DNA of 64,000 bases from Aliiruegeria haliotis (GCF_003003255.1 NZ_PVTD01000006.1:217165-281164), one strand, 5' to 3'. Positions 17,455 through 26,933 are shown, counted from the stretch's first letter. The notes: generated by a model from the letters alone, not told the origin. Program-made: numbers and translations.

Positions 17455-20400
17455 GTGAGCGGCAAGACATCACCGGACGTTGCGGCACCGCCGTCGCCCG
17501 GGACACCACACGACAGCAAGGGTCGCAAACCGCGGCGGGCTCGTATGGGCCCGTTGACGCCTGTCCGATGGCTTCTGTTCCTCGCATTCGATCTTCTTGT
17601 GCTGGCGCTGGTGGCGGTTGTTGTCGTGGCGGTTGTTCTCGATGGTCGCGACCTTCCCGCGCCGGGTTGGGTTGCCGAGGAGGCCGGCGCCCTTTTCTCG
17701 CGCGGGTTGGGCGGCGGACGGGCGGATGTCGGCCGGGTTTCGGTGCGGATGCACCACGCGGACCTGCCGCAGGTCCTGTTCCACGACGTGCGCCTGTCCG
17801 CTCCGGACGGAACGGAACTGGCCGGGATCCCGGAACTTGGGGTTTCGCTCGACACATCGGCGCTGGTTCAGGGGCGGGTGCAGATCGAGGCACTTCGCGT
17901 GTCCGGGGCCGAGGCGCGACTTCGTCGGGACGAGACCGGCGCTCTGGATCTCGGGTTCGGGCAAGGAGATGGGTTTGCGCAGCTTGGTTCCCTTGAGGAG
18001 GCGATCGGTGCGTTGCGTGCCACCTTTGCCCTGCAGGGGCTTGCCCCGATCCGGAGTATCGAGGTGCGCGATTTACGTGTGGTCTTTGAGGACCTTCGCG
18101 CGCAACAGGTCTGGCAGATCGAGAATGCCGCGCTCGATCTCGACCACGAGGGCGACGATCTTTCCATCGCCGTCACGGCGCCGCTGACCTTGCCCAACGA
18201 TCCAGCCGGTGCCCGGCTTGCCTTGCGGCTGAGCCTCGACATGGATACCGCACAGGCCGAGCTGTCCACGCTGGTAGAGGGGGTCCCGGCAGAGGTGATC
18301 GCGACGCAGGCACCAGCCCTTTCGTGGCTGGAGCCACTGGATGCAAAGGTCTCCGGCGCGCTGATCGCGACCGCCGATGCCGCTGGCCGGATGGGGACGA
18401 TCAACGGGACGTTGGAGATTGGCGAGGGCGCCTTCCAGCCCGCACAAGCCGCCAGCCCGGTCCCGTTCGACAGCGCGCGCGCCTATTTCAGCTACGACCC
18501 GGCAGAGGCCAGAGTCCGTTTCGAACAGCTCAGCCTCGACTCACCCGATGGCGGCGTGGAGGCCAGCGGACACATCACCCTGGAGGGGCTGGACAGCGGC
18601 TGGCCCAACGCGATGGTCGGCCAGTTTCAGGTCAGCGACCTGCGCGTGGACCGCGCCGGGCTCTTTCCCGAACCGGCGCGTTTCCAAGACGGTGCCGTAG
18701 ACCTGCACACCACGCTCGATCCCTTCACGATCCATATCGGGCAGGCGGTCCTGAGCACCAGTTCGCAGGACCCGGCGGCCGAGGTGACCCGGCTCAGGGC
18801 CAGTGGCAAGGTGACAGCGGATGCCGACGGCTGGAACGTCATTCTGGACATGGGACTGGACCAGATCGAGAGCGAACCGTTGCTGGCACTCTGGCCTCAC
18901 GAGCTTGCCCCGGGGACGCGGCGATGGGTTGCCAACAACCTGATTTCGGGGCGGGTCCACGATGCCCATGCCGGGCTGCGTTTCCGTCAGGGTGAGCGGC
19001 CGGACCTTGCGCTGACGTTCCAGTTCCGGGATGGCACTGCCATCGCCATGCCCAGCCTGCCCCCGATCGAGGGCGCCAGCGGCTATGCCTCTGTCGGGCG
19101 TCACAGCTTCGGGCTGTCCATCGACTCGGGAAGCGTTGCGGCCCCTGAAGGCGGTATTGTCGACCTGTCGGGCGCTTCGATCCGCATTTCCAACATGAAC
19201 CGGTTGCCCCGTATCGCCGAAGTGCTCTGGCAATCGCGCTCCCCGGTTCATGCGGGCCTTTCGCTGCTGGACCAGCCGCCCTTCCGGTTCCTGAGCCGGG
19301 CCAACCTGCCCGTGGGGCTGGCCGAGGGCGAGGCGCAGTTGACCGGCGTCCTCCGGTTCCCGATGCAACGCAAGATCGTGCCCGGGGAGGTTGACTACGA
19401 CATTGCCGGGACACTGACGGGGCTGTCGTCCGACGTGGTGGTCCCGAACAGGACACTTGTCGCCGAGCGCCTGTCCCTGCGAGCGCGGCCGACCGGACTG
19501 GAAATCCGGGGGGCGGCGTCGCTTGAGGATGTGCCAGTCGAGGGCGCCTTCACCCTTCCTCTCGGTGCTGATGTCCCGCCTGCCTTTGTCGAGGGAACCC
19601 TGGAGGTTGGCGCGCGCGCGGTTGAGAACTTCGGCATCGGCCTGCCGGAGGGGTTGGTCTCCGGGGCGGGTGAGGGACGTTTCCGCGTCGACCTGCCGAA
19701 GGGGCAATTGCCACGGTTCTCGCTGGCCTCGGATCTGCGCGGCGTCGGCCTGTCGTTGCCTGCGCTCCAGTATTCCAAGACCCGCGCTGCGACCGGCGGG
19801 CTCGATGTCGTCGGCACTCTTGGCGCAGGCGGGCAGATCGACCGGATCCTTCTCACTGCGCCGGGGCTGTCGGCGGAGGGGGCAATCACCCTGACGCCGG
19901 AAGGTGGGCTCGACCGGGCCCGGTTCTCCCGCGTGTCGCTGGGCGGTTGGCTCGATGCTCCGGTCACCCTGCGGGGGCGCGGCGCGGGGCGGGAACCCGC
20001 AGTGTCGGTCGAAGGTGGCACGGTCGACATCCGGCGCACGAGCATGGGGCCTTCCGGCGGGCGATCGGCTGGCGGCACCGGCGGTCCGCCGATTGCGTTG
20101 TCTCTTGACCGTGTGGTTGTCTCCGAAGGGCTTTCGCTTACGGCGTTCCGCGGTGAACTGACACGTGCAGGCGGCCTCTCGGGAACGTTCACTGGCCGGG
20201 TGAATGGCAAGGCCGCCGTCACCGGCACGCTGGCGCCGGGGCGGGGCGGGCGCACCGGGGTGCGTGTCCGTTCTGACAACGCCGGCGCGGTATTCAAGGC
20301 AGCGGGACTCTTTGAACAGGGCAACGGCGGCTCGATGACCCTGCTCCTCACCCCGCGCCCCGAGCCCGGGGAATATGATGGCCAACTCAAGGTCGGGAAT

Positions 20401-20832
20401 GTGCGTGTCCGCAGCGCGTCCGGCCTTGCCGCGCTGATCAACGCGATCTCCGTCGTCGGGCTGATCGACGAGCTGAACGGCTCCGGCATCGTCTTCAACG
20501 AGATCGAGGCGCTGTTTCGCTTGACGCCATCCTATGTGCGGGTCACACGCTCCTCCGGCGTCGGGCCCTCGCTCGGCATCTCGATGGAAGGGGTCTATGA
20601 CATGGTCCGCGACAGGCTGGACATGCAGGGCGTGTTCTCGCCCGTCTACATGGTAAACTCGATCGGCTCGATCTTCACCCGAAAGGGCGAGGGGCTTATC
20701 GGGGTGACCTACCGAATGCGCGGCTCCTCTGCCAACCCCTCTGTCGAAGTGAACCCGCTGTCGGCCTTCACCCCCGGCATGTTCCGGGAGATCTTCCGTG
20801 CGCCGCCGCCAATGGTCCGGGGACAGAACTGA
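17455..20832 (+). CDS. Large AsmA/YhdP-like membrane-anchored protein
   Basis: 1,125-residue protein. A basic N-terminus precedes one transmembrane helix ([22 protein letters not shown] with flanks, residues ~37-60). The rest is a long periplasmic beta-rich region with repeated filament-like segments, ending with the AsmA-type C-terminus ([17 protein letters not shown], then [17 protein letters not shown]). YhdP/AsmA proteins are thought to form bridges carrying phospholipids to the outer membrane. The start is placed at GTG 17455, which has GAGGA five bases upstream. An upstream TTG at 17431 is possible. It overlaps queA by one base (TGATG). Confidence 0.85.
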   Translation: MSGKTSPDVAAPPSPGTPHDSKGRKPRRARMGPLTPVRWLLFLAFDLLVLALVAVVVVAVVLDGRDLPAPGWVAEEAGALFSRGLGGGRADVGRVSVRMHHADLPQVLFHDVRLSAPDGTELAGIPELGVSLDTSALVQGRVQIEALRVSGAEARLRRDETGALDLGFGQGDGFAQLGSLEEAIGALRATFALQGLAPIRSIEVRDLRVVFEDLRAQQVWQIENAALDLDHEGDDLSIAVTAPLTLPNDPAGARLALRLSLDMDTAQAELSTLVEGVPAEVIATQAPALSWLEPLDAKVSGALIATADAAGRMGTINGTLEIGEGAFQPAQAASPVPFDSARAYFSYDPAEARVRFEQLSLDSPDGGVEASGHITLEGLDSGWPNAMVGQFQVSDLRVDRAGLFPEPARFQDGAVDLHTTLDPFTIHIGQAVLSTSSQDPAAEVTRLRASGKVTADADGWNVILDMGLDQIESEPLLALWPHELAPGTRRWVANNLISGRVHDAHAGLRFRQGERPDLALTFQFRDGTAIAMPSLPPIEGASGYASVGRHSFGLSIDSGSVAAPEGGIVDLSGASIRISNMNRLPRIAEVLWQSRSPVHAGLSLLDQPPFRFLSRANLPVGLAEGEAQLTGVLRFPMQRKIVPGEVDYDIAGTLTGLSSDVVVPNRTLVAERLSLRARPTGLEIRGAASLEDVPVEGAFTLPLGADVPPAFVEGTLEVGARAVENFGIGLPEGLVSGAGEGRFRVDLPKGQLPRFSLASDLRGVGLSLPALQYSKTRAATGGLDVVGTLGAGGQIDRILLTAPGLSAEGAITLTPEGGLDRARFSRVSLGGWLDAPVTLRGRGAGREPAVSVEGGTVDIRRTSMGPSGGRSAGGTGGPPIALSLDRVVVSEGLSLTAFRGELTRAGGLSGTFTGRVNGKAAVTGTLAPGRGGRTGVRVRSDNAGAVFKAAGLFEQGNGGSMTLLLTPRPEPGEYDGQLKVGNVRVRSASGLAALINAISVVGLIDELNGSGIVFNEIEALFRLTPSYVRVTRSSGVGPSLGISMEGVYDMVRDRLDMQGVFSPVYMVNSIGSIFTRKGEGLIGVTYRMRGSSANPSVEVNPLSAFTPGMFREIFRAPPPMVRGQN

Positions 20833-21884
20833 TGTTGCTGAGCGATTTCGACTTCGACCTTCCCGAGGAGCTGATCGCCACCCGGCCCGCAAACCCGCGC
20901 ACTCATGCGCGTTTTCTGGTGGCTCTGGGCGCGGCGACCGAGGACGCGCAGGTCCTTGATCTGCCACGCTATCTGCGGCCCGGCGACCGGCTGGTGCTGA
21001 ACAACACCAAGGTCATTCCCGCACGGTTGTCCGGGCTGCGCCGGCGGCAAGGCGAGCAGGGGCCTACCGAGGCGAGGATCGAGGTCACGCTGCTCGAACC
21101 GCAGGGCGATGGCAGCTGGCAGGCTCTGGTCAAACCGGCGAAGAAGGTGCGCGACGGCGAGGGAATCCACTTCGCGCCCGGCTTCTCGGCGACAGTGACC
21201 GGGCGTTCGGAGGGCCAACTCAACCTGTCCTTTTCACTCGACGGCGAGGATTTCGACGCGGCACTGGAAGCCGCAGGCGTCATGCCCCTTCCGCCCTATA
21301 TCGCGGCCCGCCGGGCGGCGGATGCGCAGGACCGGACCGACTACCAGACGGTATTTGCGCGCCACTCCGGCGCCGTCGCGGCCCCGACCGCCAGTCTGCA
21401 TTTCGACGAGGCGCTGCTGCGCGAGATCGCGTCGATGGGCGTGGATTTCACCGAGGTCACATTGCACGTCGGCGCCGGCACTTTTCTCCCGGTTAAGGTC
21501 GACGATGTTTCCAGGCACCGCATGCATTCGGAGTGGGGGGAGGTGACGGAGGCCGCGGCCGAGGACATCAACGCCACCCGGGCGGCCGGCGGCCGGATCA
21601 TCCCGGTCGGCACCACGGCCTGCCGGCTGATCGAGAGCGCGGCGGCGGGCGATGGCATCGTACCGTGGCAGGGAGAGACGGATATCTTCATCCGCCCGGG
21701 CTACAGGTTTCGGATCGCCGATGGGTTGATGACGAATTTCCACCTGCCGAAGTCTACGCTCATGATGCTGGTGTCGGCGCTGATGGGGCGGGAACGGATG
21801 ATGCAGATCTACGACCACGCGATCGCAGAGCGGTATCGGTTTTTCTCCTACGGGGATGCCTCTTTGTTGCTGCCAAAGGTCTGA
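20832..21884 (+). CDS. queA: tRNA preQ1(34) S-adenosylmethionine ribosyltransferase-isomerase
   Basis: 350-residue QueA. It transfers and isomerises the ribose of SAM onto preQ1-tRNA to make epoxyqueuosine at the wobble position. Family blocks are visible in order: [78 protein letters not shown] and [16 protein letters not shown]. The length is normal. It is translationally coupled to the AsmA-like gene. Confidence 0.96.
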   Translation: MLLSDFDFDLPEELIATRPANPRTHARFLVALGAATEDAQVLDLPRYLRPGDRLVLNNTKVIPARLSGLRRRQGEQGPTEARIEVTLLEPQGDGSWQALVKPAKKVRDGEGIHFAPGFSATVTGRSEGQLNLSFSLDGEDFDAALEAAGVMPLPPYIAARRAADAQDRTDYQTVFARHSGAVAAPTASLHFDEALLREIASMGVDFTEVTLHVGAGTFLPVKVDDVSRHRMHSEWGEVTEAAAEDINATRAAGGRIIPVGTTACRLIESAAAGDGIVPWQGETDIFIRPGYRFRIADGLMTNFHLPKSTLMMLVSALMGRERMMQIYDHAIAERYRFFSYGDASLLLPKV

Positions 21885-21951
21885 GGAAGCGCGGATCACG
21901 TCACCATCGGATGGCCTCGGGACTGGCTAGGCGCTTGCCAGACCCGTTGCG

Positions 21952-21973
21952 GTTGGAACGCGACGCTTCCAAC
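21952..21973. repeat. Inverted repeat between queA and the repeat-protein gene
   Basis: GTTGGAA (21952-21958) pairs with TTCCAAC (21967-21973) over an 8-base loop. It lies between two convergent genes and may act as a weak bidirectional terminator, but there is no T-tract on either side. Confidence 0.35.
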
Positions 21974-22023
21974 GTACGGGGAGCCTCAGGCGGCCCGGCT
22001 CGGTGCGTCACGCGGCTCAGCGG

Positions 22024-22422
22024 CTATTTGCACTTGGACAGGTTCACCGACTGCCCCTTGCTGTTGAGGCAGGTCCTGCCGTCGGCAGACAGCCGCAAGT
22101 TGCCGTGTTTCCCCTTGATGGTGGTCCCCTCGACACCATCCTTGCCGATGTTCACATTGGCATTGCCGCCCTTGACGGTTGCGCCCTTGACGCCGTCCTT
22201 GCCGACCTTGACGTTGGCGTTCTTGCCCTTGACCGACGCTCCTTTCACGCCCTTCTTGCCAACGTCGACATTGGCGTGGTTTCCCTTGATCGTTGCGCCC
22301 TTGATGCCGTGTTTGCCGACTTTGACGTTGATATTGTTGCCCTTGAGTTTCACATCCGCGGAGGCCGGCAGCGCGGCGAAGTGAAGGGCCGTCAGTATCA
22401 GGGCGACAGAATGCAACCGCAT
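22024..22422 (-). CDS. Small secreted protein of four 19-residue repeats
   Basis: 132-residue protein I do not recognise. A signal peptide (residues 1-22, ending LPASA) precedes a short lead-in (DVKLKGNNI) and four tandem 19-residue repeats at residues 32-50, 51-69, 70-88 and 89-107, consensus N-V-x-V-G-K-x-G-V-K-G-A-T-V-K-G-x-x-A. A C-terminal segment has two cysteines (Cys118, Cys131) that could form a disulfide. The alternating hydrophobic/Gly/Lys pattern suggests a beta-solenoid or stacked beta-hairpin fibre with a strongly basic surface. The start at 22422 has GGAG six bases upstream. Possible roles (matrix, polyanion or LPS binding) are speculation. Confidence 0.75.
   Translation of the reverse strand: MRLHSVALILTALHFAALPASADVKLKGNNINVKVGKHGIKGATIKGNHANVDVGKKGVKGASVKGKNANVKVGKDGVKGATVKGGNANVNIGKDGVEGTTIKGKHGNLRLSADGRTCLNSKGQSVNLSKCK
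22102..22329 (-). repeat. Four tandem 57-base repeats coding the 19-residue units
   Basis: 228 bases equal exactly four 57-base units, in frame, inside the secreted repeat gene. The units have diverged at synonymous and non-synonymous sites, so this is an old duplication rather than an assembly artefact. Confidence 0.8.
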
Positions 22423-22571
22423 GAGAAACTCCAGCATGAAAGGACCTGCTCCCATAGTACACATCCGTTGGCTGTGGCGCACGCGTTTTGGTCAGCCGGT
22501 GGTATCGCCGGGATGCGCCCAACCGGCCGGTATCGACCGGTAGGACGATCACCTTTGCCCTGCGGCAAGGC

Positions 22572-23099
22572 TCATACCCATCCGTCCGGCAATGCGCCGG
22601 TCTCCGGCAGGTCGAGCTGGAAACGCGTTCCGCCAACCGGCGCATCGCGAAACCCCAGCGAACGATAGACCGCCTGCGCGGTTTCGTTCTCAGGGTGCGT
22701 GCCTACGGTCAGGCGCGTGCAACGTTGACGGCGCGCTTCCTCCACAGATGCGGCAATCAGCTGGCGGCCGACCCCGTGACCCCGGTGCAGGTCTTCCACA
22801 AAGAGGTGCGCGAGGTCCATGACCCGCCGCCCGAAATGCAGATGCGTGATCAGGTTGAGCGCTGCATAGCCCAGCAGGGATCCGCCGCAATGCGCGACAA
22901 GTGCGGTGGTGCAGGCGCTCGCATCGAAGATGTCGCGATCGAGTGTTGCGGGTGTGACGGTGGCCGCGTCGCCATGATGGCCCGCAAGCGAAGTGATCAT
23001 GGCGATCAGGCGTGAAGCGTCACCGCGTTTCGCCTGGCGGATGGTCACCGGACCTGCGGGTTTCCGGCTGCCGGGAATGTCGATCTTGCTGTGGTTCAT
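22572..23099 (-). CDS. GNAT family N-acetyltransferase behind a leader-peptide attenuator
   Basis: 175-residue GNAT protein. The acetyl-CoA site is the motif A region HLFVEDLHRGHGVGRQLIAAS (R-G-H-G-V-G), followed by ENETAQAVYRSLGFRDA near the C-terminus. The start at 23099 has AGGAG six bases upstream. The upstream leader on the same strand carries a 15-residue aromatic-rich ORF and an intrinsic terminator, so expression probably responds to charging of Phe/Tyr/Trp tRNAs. By that logic the enzyme may act on aromatic amino acids or related compounds, but the fold alone does not give the substrate. Confidence 0.85.
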   Translation of the reverse strand: MNHSKIDIPGSRKPAGPVTIRQAKRGDASRLIAMITSLAGHHGDAATVTPATLDRDIFDASACTTALVAHCGGSLLGYAALNLITHLHFGRRVMDLAHLFVEDLHRGHGVGRQLIAASVEEARRQRCTRLTVGTHPENETAQAVYRSLGFRDAPVGGTRFQLDLPETGALPDGWV

Positions 23100-23141
23100 G
23101 TCGGTCTCCTTGGGGCGAACCGCCACGGGAAACCGGAAATG

Positions 23142-23163
23142 AAAAAGGCCGCCCGGGGCGGCC
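23142..23163 (-). terminator. Intrinsic terminator in the GNAT leader (attenuator)
   Basis: On the minus strand GGCCGCC pairs with GGCGGCC over a 3-base loop and is followed at once by TTTTT. It lies between the leader peptide and the GNAT start (43 bases away). An upstream GCGGCC (23186-23191), ten bases into the region just after the leader stop codon, is complementary to the 5' arm (GGCCGC) and could form a competing antiterminator. Confidence 0.8.
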
Positions 23164-23193
23164 ATTCAGACAATATCCTCCGTTCGGCCGCGA

Positions 23194-23241
23194 CTAGTAG
23201 AAGCGAGCCCAATAAAATCGGGAGGCGGCGGAACGGTTCAT
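23194..23241 (-). CDS. Aromatic-rich leader peptide MNRSAASRFYWARFY
   Basis: A 15-codon ORF ending in TAG, upstream of the GNAT gene on the same strand. Five of its last seven codons are Phe, Tyr, Trp, Phe, Tyr (TTT TAT TGG GCT CGC TTC TAC). A terminator hairpin follows 30 bases after the stop. This is the layout of amino-acid attenuators such as trp and phe leaders. Ribosome stalling at the aromatic codons would free the GCGGCC segment to disrupt the terminator. No strong ribosome binding site precedes it. A promoter-like TTGACG at 23272-23277 would place the transcript start almost at the ATG, as in leaderless trpL of rhizobia. Confidence 0.7.
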   Translation of the reverse strand: MNRSAASRFYWARFY

Positions 23242-23248
23242 GCCCAAT

Positions 23249-23277
23249 GCAATGCGCCGATGGCCACGCCACGTCAA
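23249..23277 (-). promoter_or_regulatory. Candidate promoter of the leader/GNAT transcript
   Basis: On the minus strand TTGACG (23272-23277) is separated by 17 bases from CATTGC (23249-23254). The -35 is good and the -10 is poor. The predicted start would fall within about ten bases of the leader ATG at 23241. Confidence 0.35.
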
Positions 23278-23367
23278 GCCTCAATTGGTCTATTGGACTG
23301 CGGCAGGGGGCATGGCAAAGTCCGGGCGATGGACCCGGACCGGTGCGGGACGCAGAGGAGTGCCACG

Positions 23368-24663
23368 GTGAGACTGCTGAGCATTGTCGGAGCGATTTTC
23401 GTCTTCGTGGTCCTGGCCGTGCTCCTTCTGCGCGACCTGCCGCCGCCGACGACCCTGACCTTCGCCGCCGGCAGCCGCGACGGTGGCTACTGGAGCGTCG
23501 CGGAACGCTACCGGGAGGAACTCGCGCGTGACGGGATCACGCTGGAGATCCTTGAAACCGGTGGCTCGATCGACAACCTTGAACTTCTGGAAGCCCGGAA
23601 GGCCGATATCGGGTTGCTTCAAGGGGGGGTTCCCGCCCGGGTGCCGGGGATCGAGGCGCTGGCCACAGTCTTTGTTGAACCCTACCTGGTTTACGTTCGC
23701 ACCGACCGCGAGGTGTCCTCCAACCCCGCGCTTTGGCGTGGCCTGATCATCGCCCGCGGCAACGAGGGCTCGGGAACGCGTACCGCGGCCGATGAGCTGC
23801 TCGGAGCGCTCGACCTCATGGATCGCAACACGATGGCCGATCTCGGCGGTCGGGCGGCGACGGACGCCCTTCTTGCAGGCGACGTCGATGTGGCGATCTA
23901 CGTGGCCGTTCTGGACGCGGGTTACCTTGAGCCGTTGCAGGATACCGATGCCGTCCGGTTGCTGACATTCGACCATATCGACGCGATCTCCCTTCGTCTT
24001 CCCTACAGCCGGATTGCGGTCGTTCCCTCCGGCGCAATGTCGCTCGATCCGGTGAAACCGGCTGAGACCACCCTTCAGGTCGCACTCTGGGCGCGCCTCG
24101 CCGCTGTGGAGGATCTGCACCCCGCCGTCGTCGATCGCCTGGTCCTCGCCGCGCGAAAGATCCACGGAGATGCCGACATATTCTCCCGGCAGGGACTCTT
24201 CCCGACGGCTGAGGCCGTGGACATGCCAATCGATGCCGGAGCGCTGAAACTGCTCGCCGAAGGGCAGAGCAACTTTCACGCCTGGTTGCCCTACTGGATT
24301 GCGGCGCAGATCCGGCGTGTGTTGTTGGTGATCGTGCCGCTGTTCTTCCTCGTCATCCCGATGATCCGGGCGCTGCCCGGGATTTATCGCTGGTCGATGA
24401 ACCGCCGGATCTGGCGCTACTACACAGAGGTTCGGATGGTGGAAATGGACCTGGCGGTGGCGGAGGACGACGAGACGCTGCGCGGGCTCGACGCCAGGCT
24501 GATCGAGATCGACAAGCGGTTGGTGGCAATGCGGTTGCCCCCAGCTTTCCGGGGGGGCGCGTACAACGCGCGGCTTCACGTAGAGATGGTGCGCCGCCGG
24601 ATCGCCGACCGTTTGGGAGAGAGCGCCGGGCCACGCAAAGCCATCGCCGGAATGGGCTTGTGA
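23368..24663 (+). CDS. TAXI-family TRAP solute-binding-like protein with two membrane anchors
   Basis: 431-residue protein. An N-terminal hydrophobic helix (VRLLSIVGAIFVFVVLAVLL) precedes a TAXI-type periplasmic binding domain (LTFAAGSRDGGYWSVAERYREEL near residues 30-55, then the hinge blocks LLQGG and LLAGDVDVAIYV). A second hydrophobic helix near residues 312-332 leads to a cytoplasmic-type tail of about 95 residues (EVRMVEMDLAVAEDDETLRGLD). Ordinary TAXI proteins end before this. The start at GTG 23368 has GAGGAG upstream. An ATG at 23329 is possible. No TRAP permease gene is nearby, so it may be a sensor rather than a transporter subunit. Confidence 0.75.
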   Translation: MRLLSIVGAIFVFVVLAVLLLRDLPPPTTLTFAAGSRDGGYWSVAERYREELARDGITLEILETGGSIDNLELLEARKADIGLLQGGVPARVPGIEALATVFVEPYLVYVRTDREVSSNPALWRGLIIARGNEGSGTRTAADELLGALDLMDRNTMADLGGRAATDALLAGDVDVAIYVAVLDAGYLEPLQDTDAVRLLTFDHIDAISLRLPYSRIAVVPSGAMSLDPVKPAETTLQVALWARLAAVEDLHPAVVDRLVLAARKIHGDADIFSRQGLFPTAEAVDMPIDAGALKLLAEGQSNFHAWLPYWIAAQIRRVLLVIVPLFFLVIPMIRALPGIYRWSMNRRIWRYYTEVRMVEMDLAVAEDDETLRGLDARLIEIDKRLVAMRLPPAFRGGAYNARLHVEMVRRRIADRLGESAGPRKAIAGMGL

Positions 24664-24821
24664 TGCGCCACTGAGTGTGGTTGTCGGGCAAGGTCCCCGG
24701 GCGATCCCGGTGACGACAGCACCCGGTCCTCCGCAAGCGACATCGCGACGTCGCTGTGGGGCGCGAATGTCTTTGCCCGGGCGCGCTAGCCTCAACCCCT
24801 CAAGCAACAGGAATGCACGAC

Positions 24822-26129
24822 ATGTTTCAGGTTATCTCGGCCACCTGGGCCCTATTGTTCGGGATGCTGCTGCTGATGGTCGGCAACGGCGTACAGGGCA
24901 CTTTGCTGGGGATTCGCGGCGGCATCGAGGATTTTTCGACCTTCGAGATGTCAGTGGTGATGTCGGGCTATTTCCTTGGCTTCCTCGGCGGATCGCGGCT
25001 GGCGCCGGAGATGATCCGTCGCGTTGGCCACATCCGCGTCTTCGCGGCGCTCGGCTCCTTCGTATCCGCGATCCTGATTCTCTATCCCCTCGTGGCACAC
25101 CCGGTCGCATGGACCGCCGGGCGTGTGTTGATGGGCTTCTGCCTCTCCGGCGTCTATGTCACCGCCGAAAGCTGGCTGAACAATGCCGTCACCAACGAGC
25201 GGCGCGGGCAGGCGCTGTCGCTCTATGTGATGGTGCAGATGGCTGGCGTTGTCGCCGCACAGGGGTTGCTCTTGGCAGGTGACCCGTCCGGCTTCGTGCT
25301 CTTCGTGATCCCGTCGGTCCTCGTGTCGATATCTTTCGCGCCGATCCTGCTGGCGGTGCAGCCCACACCCGCGTTCGATTCAACCAAACCGATGAGCCTG
25401 CGGGCGCTCTGGGATGTCTCGCAACTCGGTTGCGTAGGTTTCTTCCTGCTCGGTGGTGTGTTTTCCGCGCTGTTCGGCATGGCCTCGGTCTATGGCTCCG
25501 AGGCCGGATTGTCGGTGCCCCAGATCTCCGGATTCATTGCATCGATCTACCTCGGGGGGATGCTGATGCAGTACCCGATCGGCTGGTTGTCCGACCGCAT
25601 GGACCGCCGGTTGCTCATCCTCGCATCCGCTATCATCGGCGCGGTCGCATCCCTGTTGGCTATGACAATGGCGGACGATTTCCCCACGCTGCTGGCGGCG
25701 GCCTTTGTCATCGGGGGCACCTCCAACCCGCTCTACGCGCTTCTGCTCGCCTATGTGAACGATCACCTTGACTACGAGGATATGGCCGCCGCTTCCGGCG
25801 GGCTGATCTTCATCAACGGCATCGGCGCAATCATGGGGCCGCTGATCACCGGCTGGATGATGGGAGTGGTCGGAGCGCAGGGCTTCTTCCTGTTCCTTGT
25901 CCTGCTTTGCGTGACACTGGCGGCCTATGCCGCCTGGCGCATGACCCAGAGCGACGCCGTCCCGGTCGATGAAACCGGGAGCTACGCGCCGGTTCTGCCG
26001 ACTGCATCTCCGGTTGCGGTCGAGGTCGCACAGGAGGTATTCATCGAAGCTGCACAGGAAGCGGAGGCCGAGGCGGAAGCCGAGGCCCAGGAACAGGACA
26101 ACGAGAGACAGGCGGAGGACACCGCCTGA
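24822..26129 (+). CDS. MFS transporter, YcaD-like
   Basis: 435-residue major facilitator with about twelve helices. The loop after helix 2 appears as GGSRLAPEMIRRVGHIR, and the later loop YPIGWLSDRMDRRLL (helix 8-9) is typical. The block LMGFCLSGVYVTAESWLN is characteristic of the YcaD branch. The C-terminal ~40 residues are an unusual cytoplasmic tail with repeated Glu-Ala pairs. The start at 24822 has AGGA nine bases upstream. An ATG three codons earlier is possible. The substrate is unknown. Confidence 0.85.
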   Translation: MFQVISATWALLFGMLLLMVGNGVQGTLLGIRGGIEDFSTFEMSVVMSGYFLGFLGGSRLAPEMIRRVGHIRVFAALGSFVSAILILYPLVAHPVAWTAGRVLMGFCLSGVYVTAESWLNNAVTNERRGQALSLYVMVQMAGVVAAQGLLLAGDPSGFVLFVIPSVLVSISFAPILLAVQPTPAFDSTKPMSLRALWDVSQLGCVGFFLLGGVFSALFGMASVYGSEAGLSVPQISGFIASIYLGGMLMQYPIGWLSDRMDRRLLILASAIIGAVASLLAMTMADDFPTLLAAAFVIGGTSNPLYALLLAYVNDHLDYEDMAAASGGLIFINGIGAIMGPLITGWMMGVVGAQGFFLFLVLLCVTLAAYAAWRMTQSDAVPVDETGSYAPVLPTASPVAVEVAQEVFIEAAQEAEAEAEAEAQEQDNERQAEDTA

Positions 26130-26152
26130 GCTTTCCGGTACAGGAGAAGACC

Positions 26153-26743
26153 ATGCCCGACACCACTGCCCGGGAAGTTGCGCGGTTCTGGCTCGAGGAC
26201 GTCGGTCCCTCGGGTTGGTACAAGGTGGACGAGGCGCTGGACGCCGAAATCCGCGACCGGTTTCTGACTGCGTGGGAGGAGGCGCATTCCGGTGACATGT
26301 TCGACTGGTGTATCTGCGCCGAGAGCATGTTCGGGTTCCTTATCCTCACCGACCAGTTCCCGCGGAACATGTTTCGGGGCGAGGCGCGGGCCTTTGCCAC
26401 CGACGCGCTGGCGCGGACCGCCGCCAAAATGGCCGTGGATCGCCGGTGGGACATGGAGATCGACGAGCCCGAACGGCAGTTTTTCTACCTGCCACTGATG
26501 CATTCGGAGCGGCTGGACAATCAGGACCGGTGTATCCGCCTGATGACGGAGCGGTTGCCGGAGACCGGCGCCGAGAACCTGATCCATGCCCGTGCTCATC
26601 GGGAGATCATTCGCCGTTTCGGGCGCTTTCCCTATCGCAACGCGGCGATTGGGCGGATGACCTTGCCTGGAGAGGAGGCTTTCCTTGCCGAAGAGGGGTA
26701 TGCGGCGGTGCTGAACGCGCTCAAGGCGGAAGACGACGCCTGA
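26153..26743 (+). CDS. DUF924 family protein
   Basis: 196-residue all-helical protein matching the DUF924 pattern: EVARFWLEDVGPSGWYKVDEALD at the N-terminus, FGFLILTDQFPRNMFRG in the middle, then FFYLPLMHSERLDNQDRCI and FGRFPYRNAAIGR. The family has a TPR-like fold and no settled function. It starts 23 bases after the MFS gene and is likely co-transcribed. Confidence 0.9.
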   Translation: MPDTTAREVARFWLEDVGPSGWYKVDEALDAEIRDRFLTAWEEAHSGDMFDWCICAESMFGFLILTDQFPRNMFRGEARAFATDALARTAAKMAVDRRWDMEIDEPERQFFYLPLMHSERLDNQDRCIRLMTERLPETGAENLIHARAHREIIRRFGRFPYRNAAIGRMTLPGEEAFLAEEGYAAVLNALKAEDDA

Positions 26744-26912
26744 ACGGGCGGCGGCGATGGTGCGCGACGCTTCCGATGTCCCTGACCGGGGCGTTTCAGG
26801 ACGGCGCGAGCCATGATGTCGCTGCCGCGAGCCATGCAAACGGGGAATGGCAGCCTTTCTTGCCCTTTGTCGGATTTGCCCCTGCTTGGGGCTTCGCGCG
26901 TGGCTCAAATTA

Positions 26913-26933
26913 GTTTAACACTAAACCAGTTTA
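26913..26933. promoter_or_regulatory. Tandem dyad upstream of lpdA
   Basis: GTTTA-ACAC-TAAAC (26913-26926) is an inverted repeat whose right arm also pairs with the next GTTTA (26929-26933). The AT-rich double dyad stands out in GC-rich surroundings, 19 bases before the lpdA ATG. It is a candidate repressor operator overlapping the promoter. The regulator is not known. Confidence 0.5.

Noticed and set aside
18541..20967. 808-codon open frame on the minus strand
   Set aside because: It is the antisense shadow of the AsmA-like gene: composition is Arg/Gln/Pro-rich, no domain is seen and there is no start site.
22102..22329. CRISPR-like array
   Set aside because: The 57-base units are contiguous, in frame and coding; there are no spacers.
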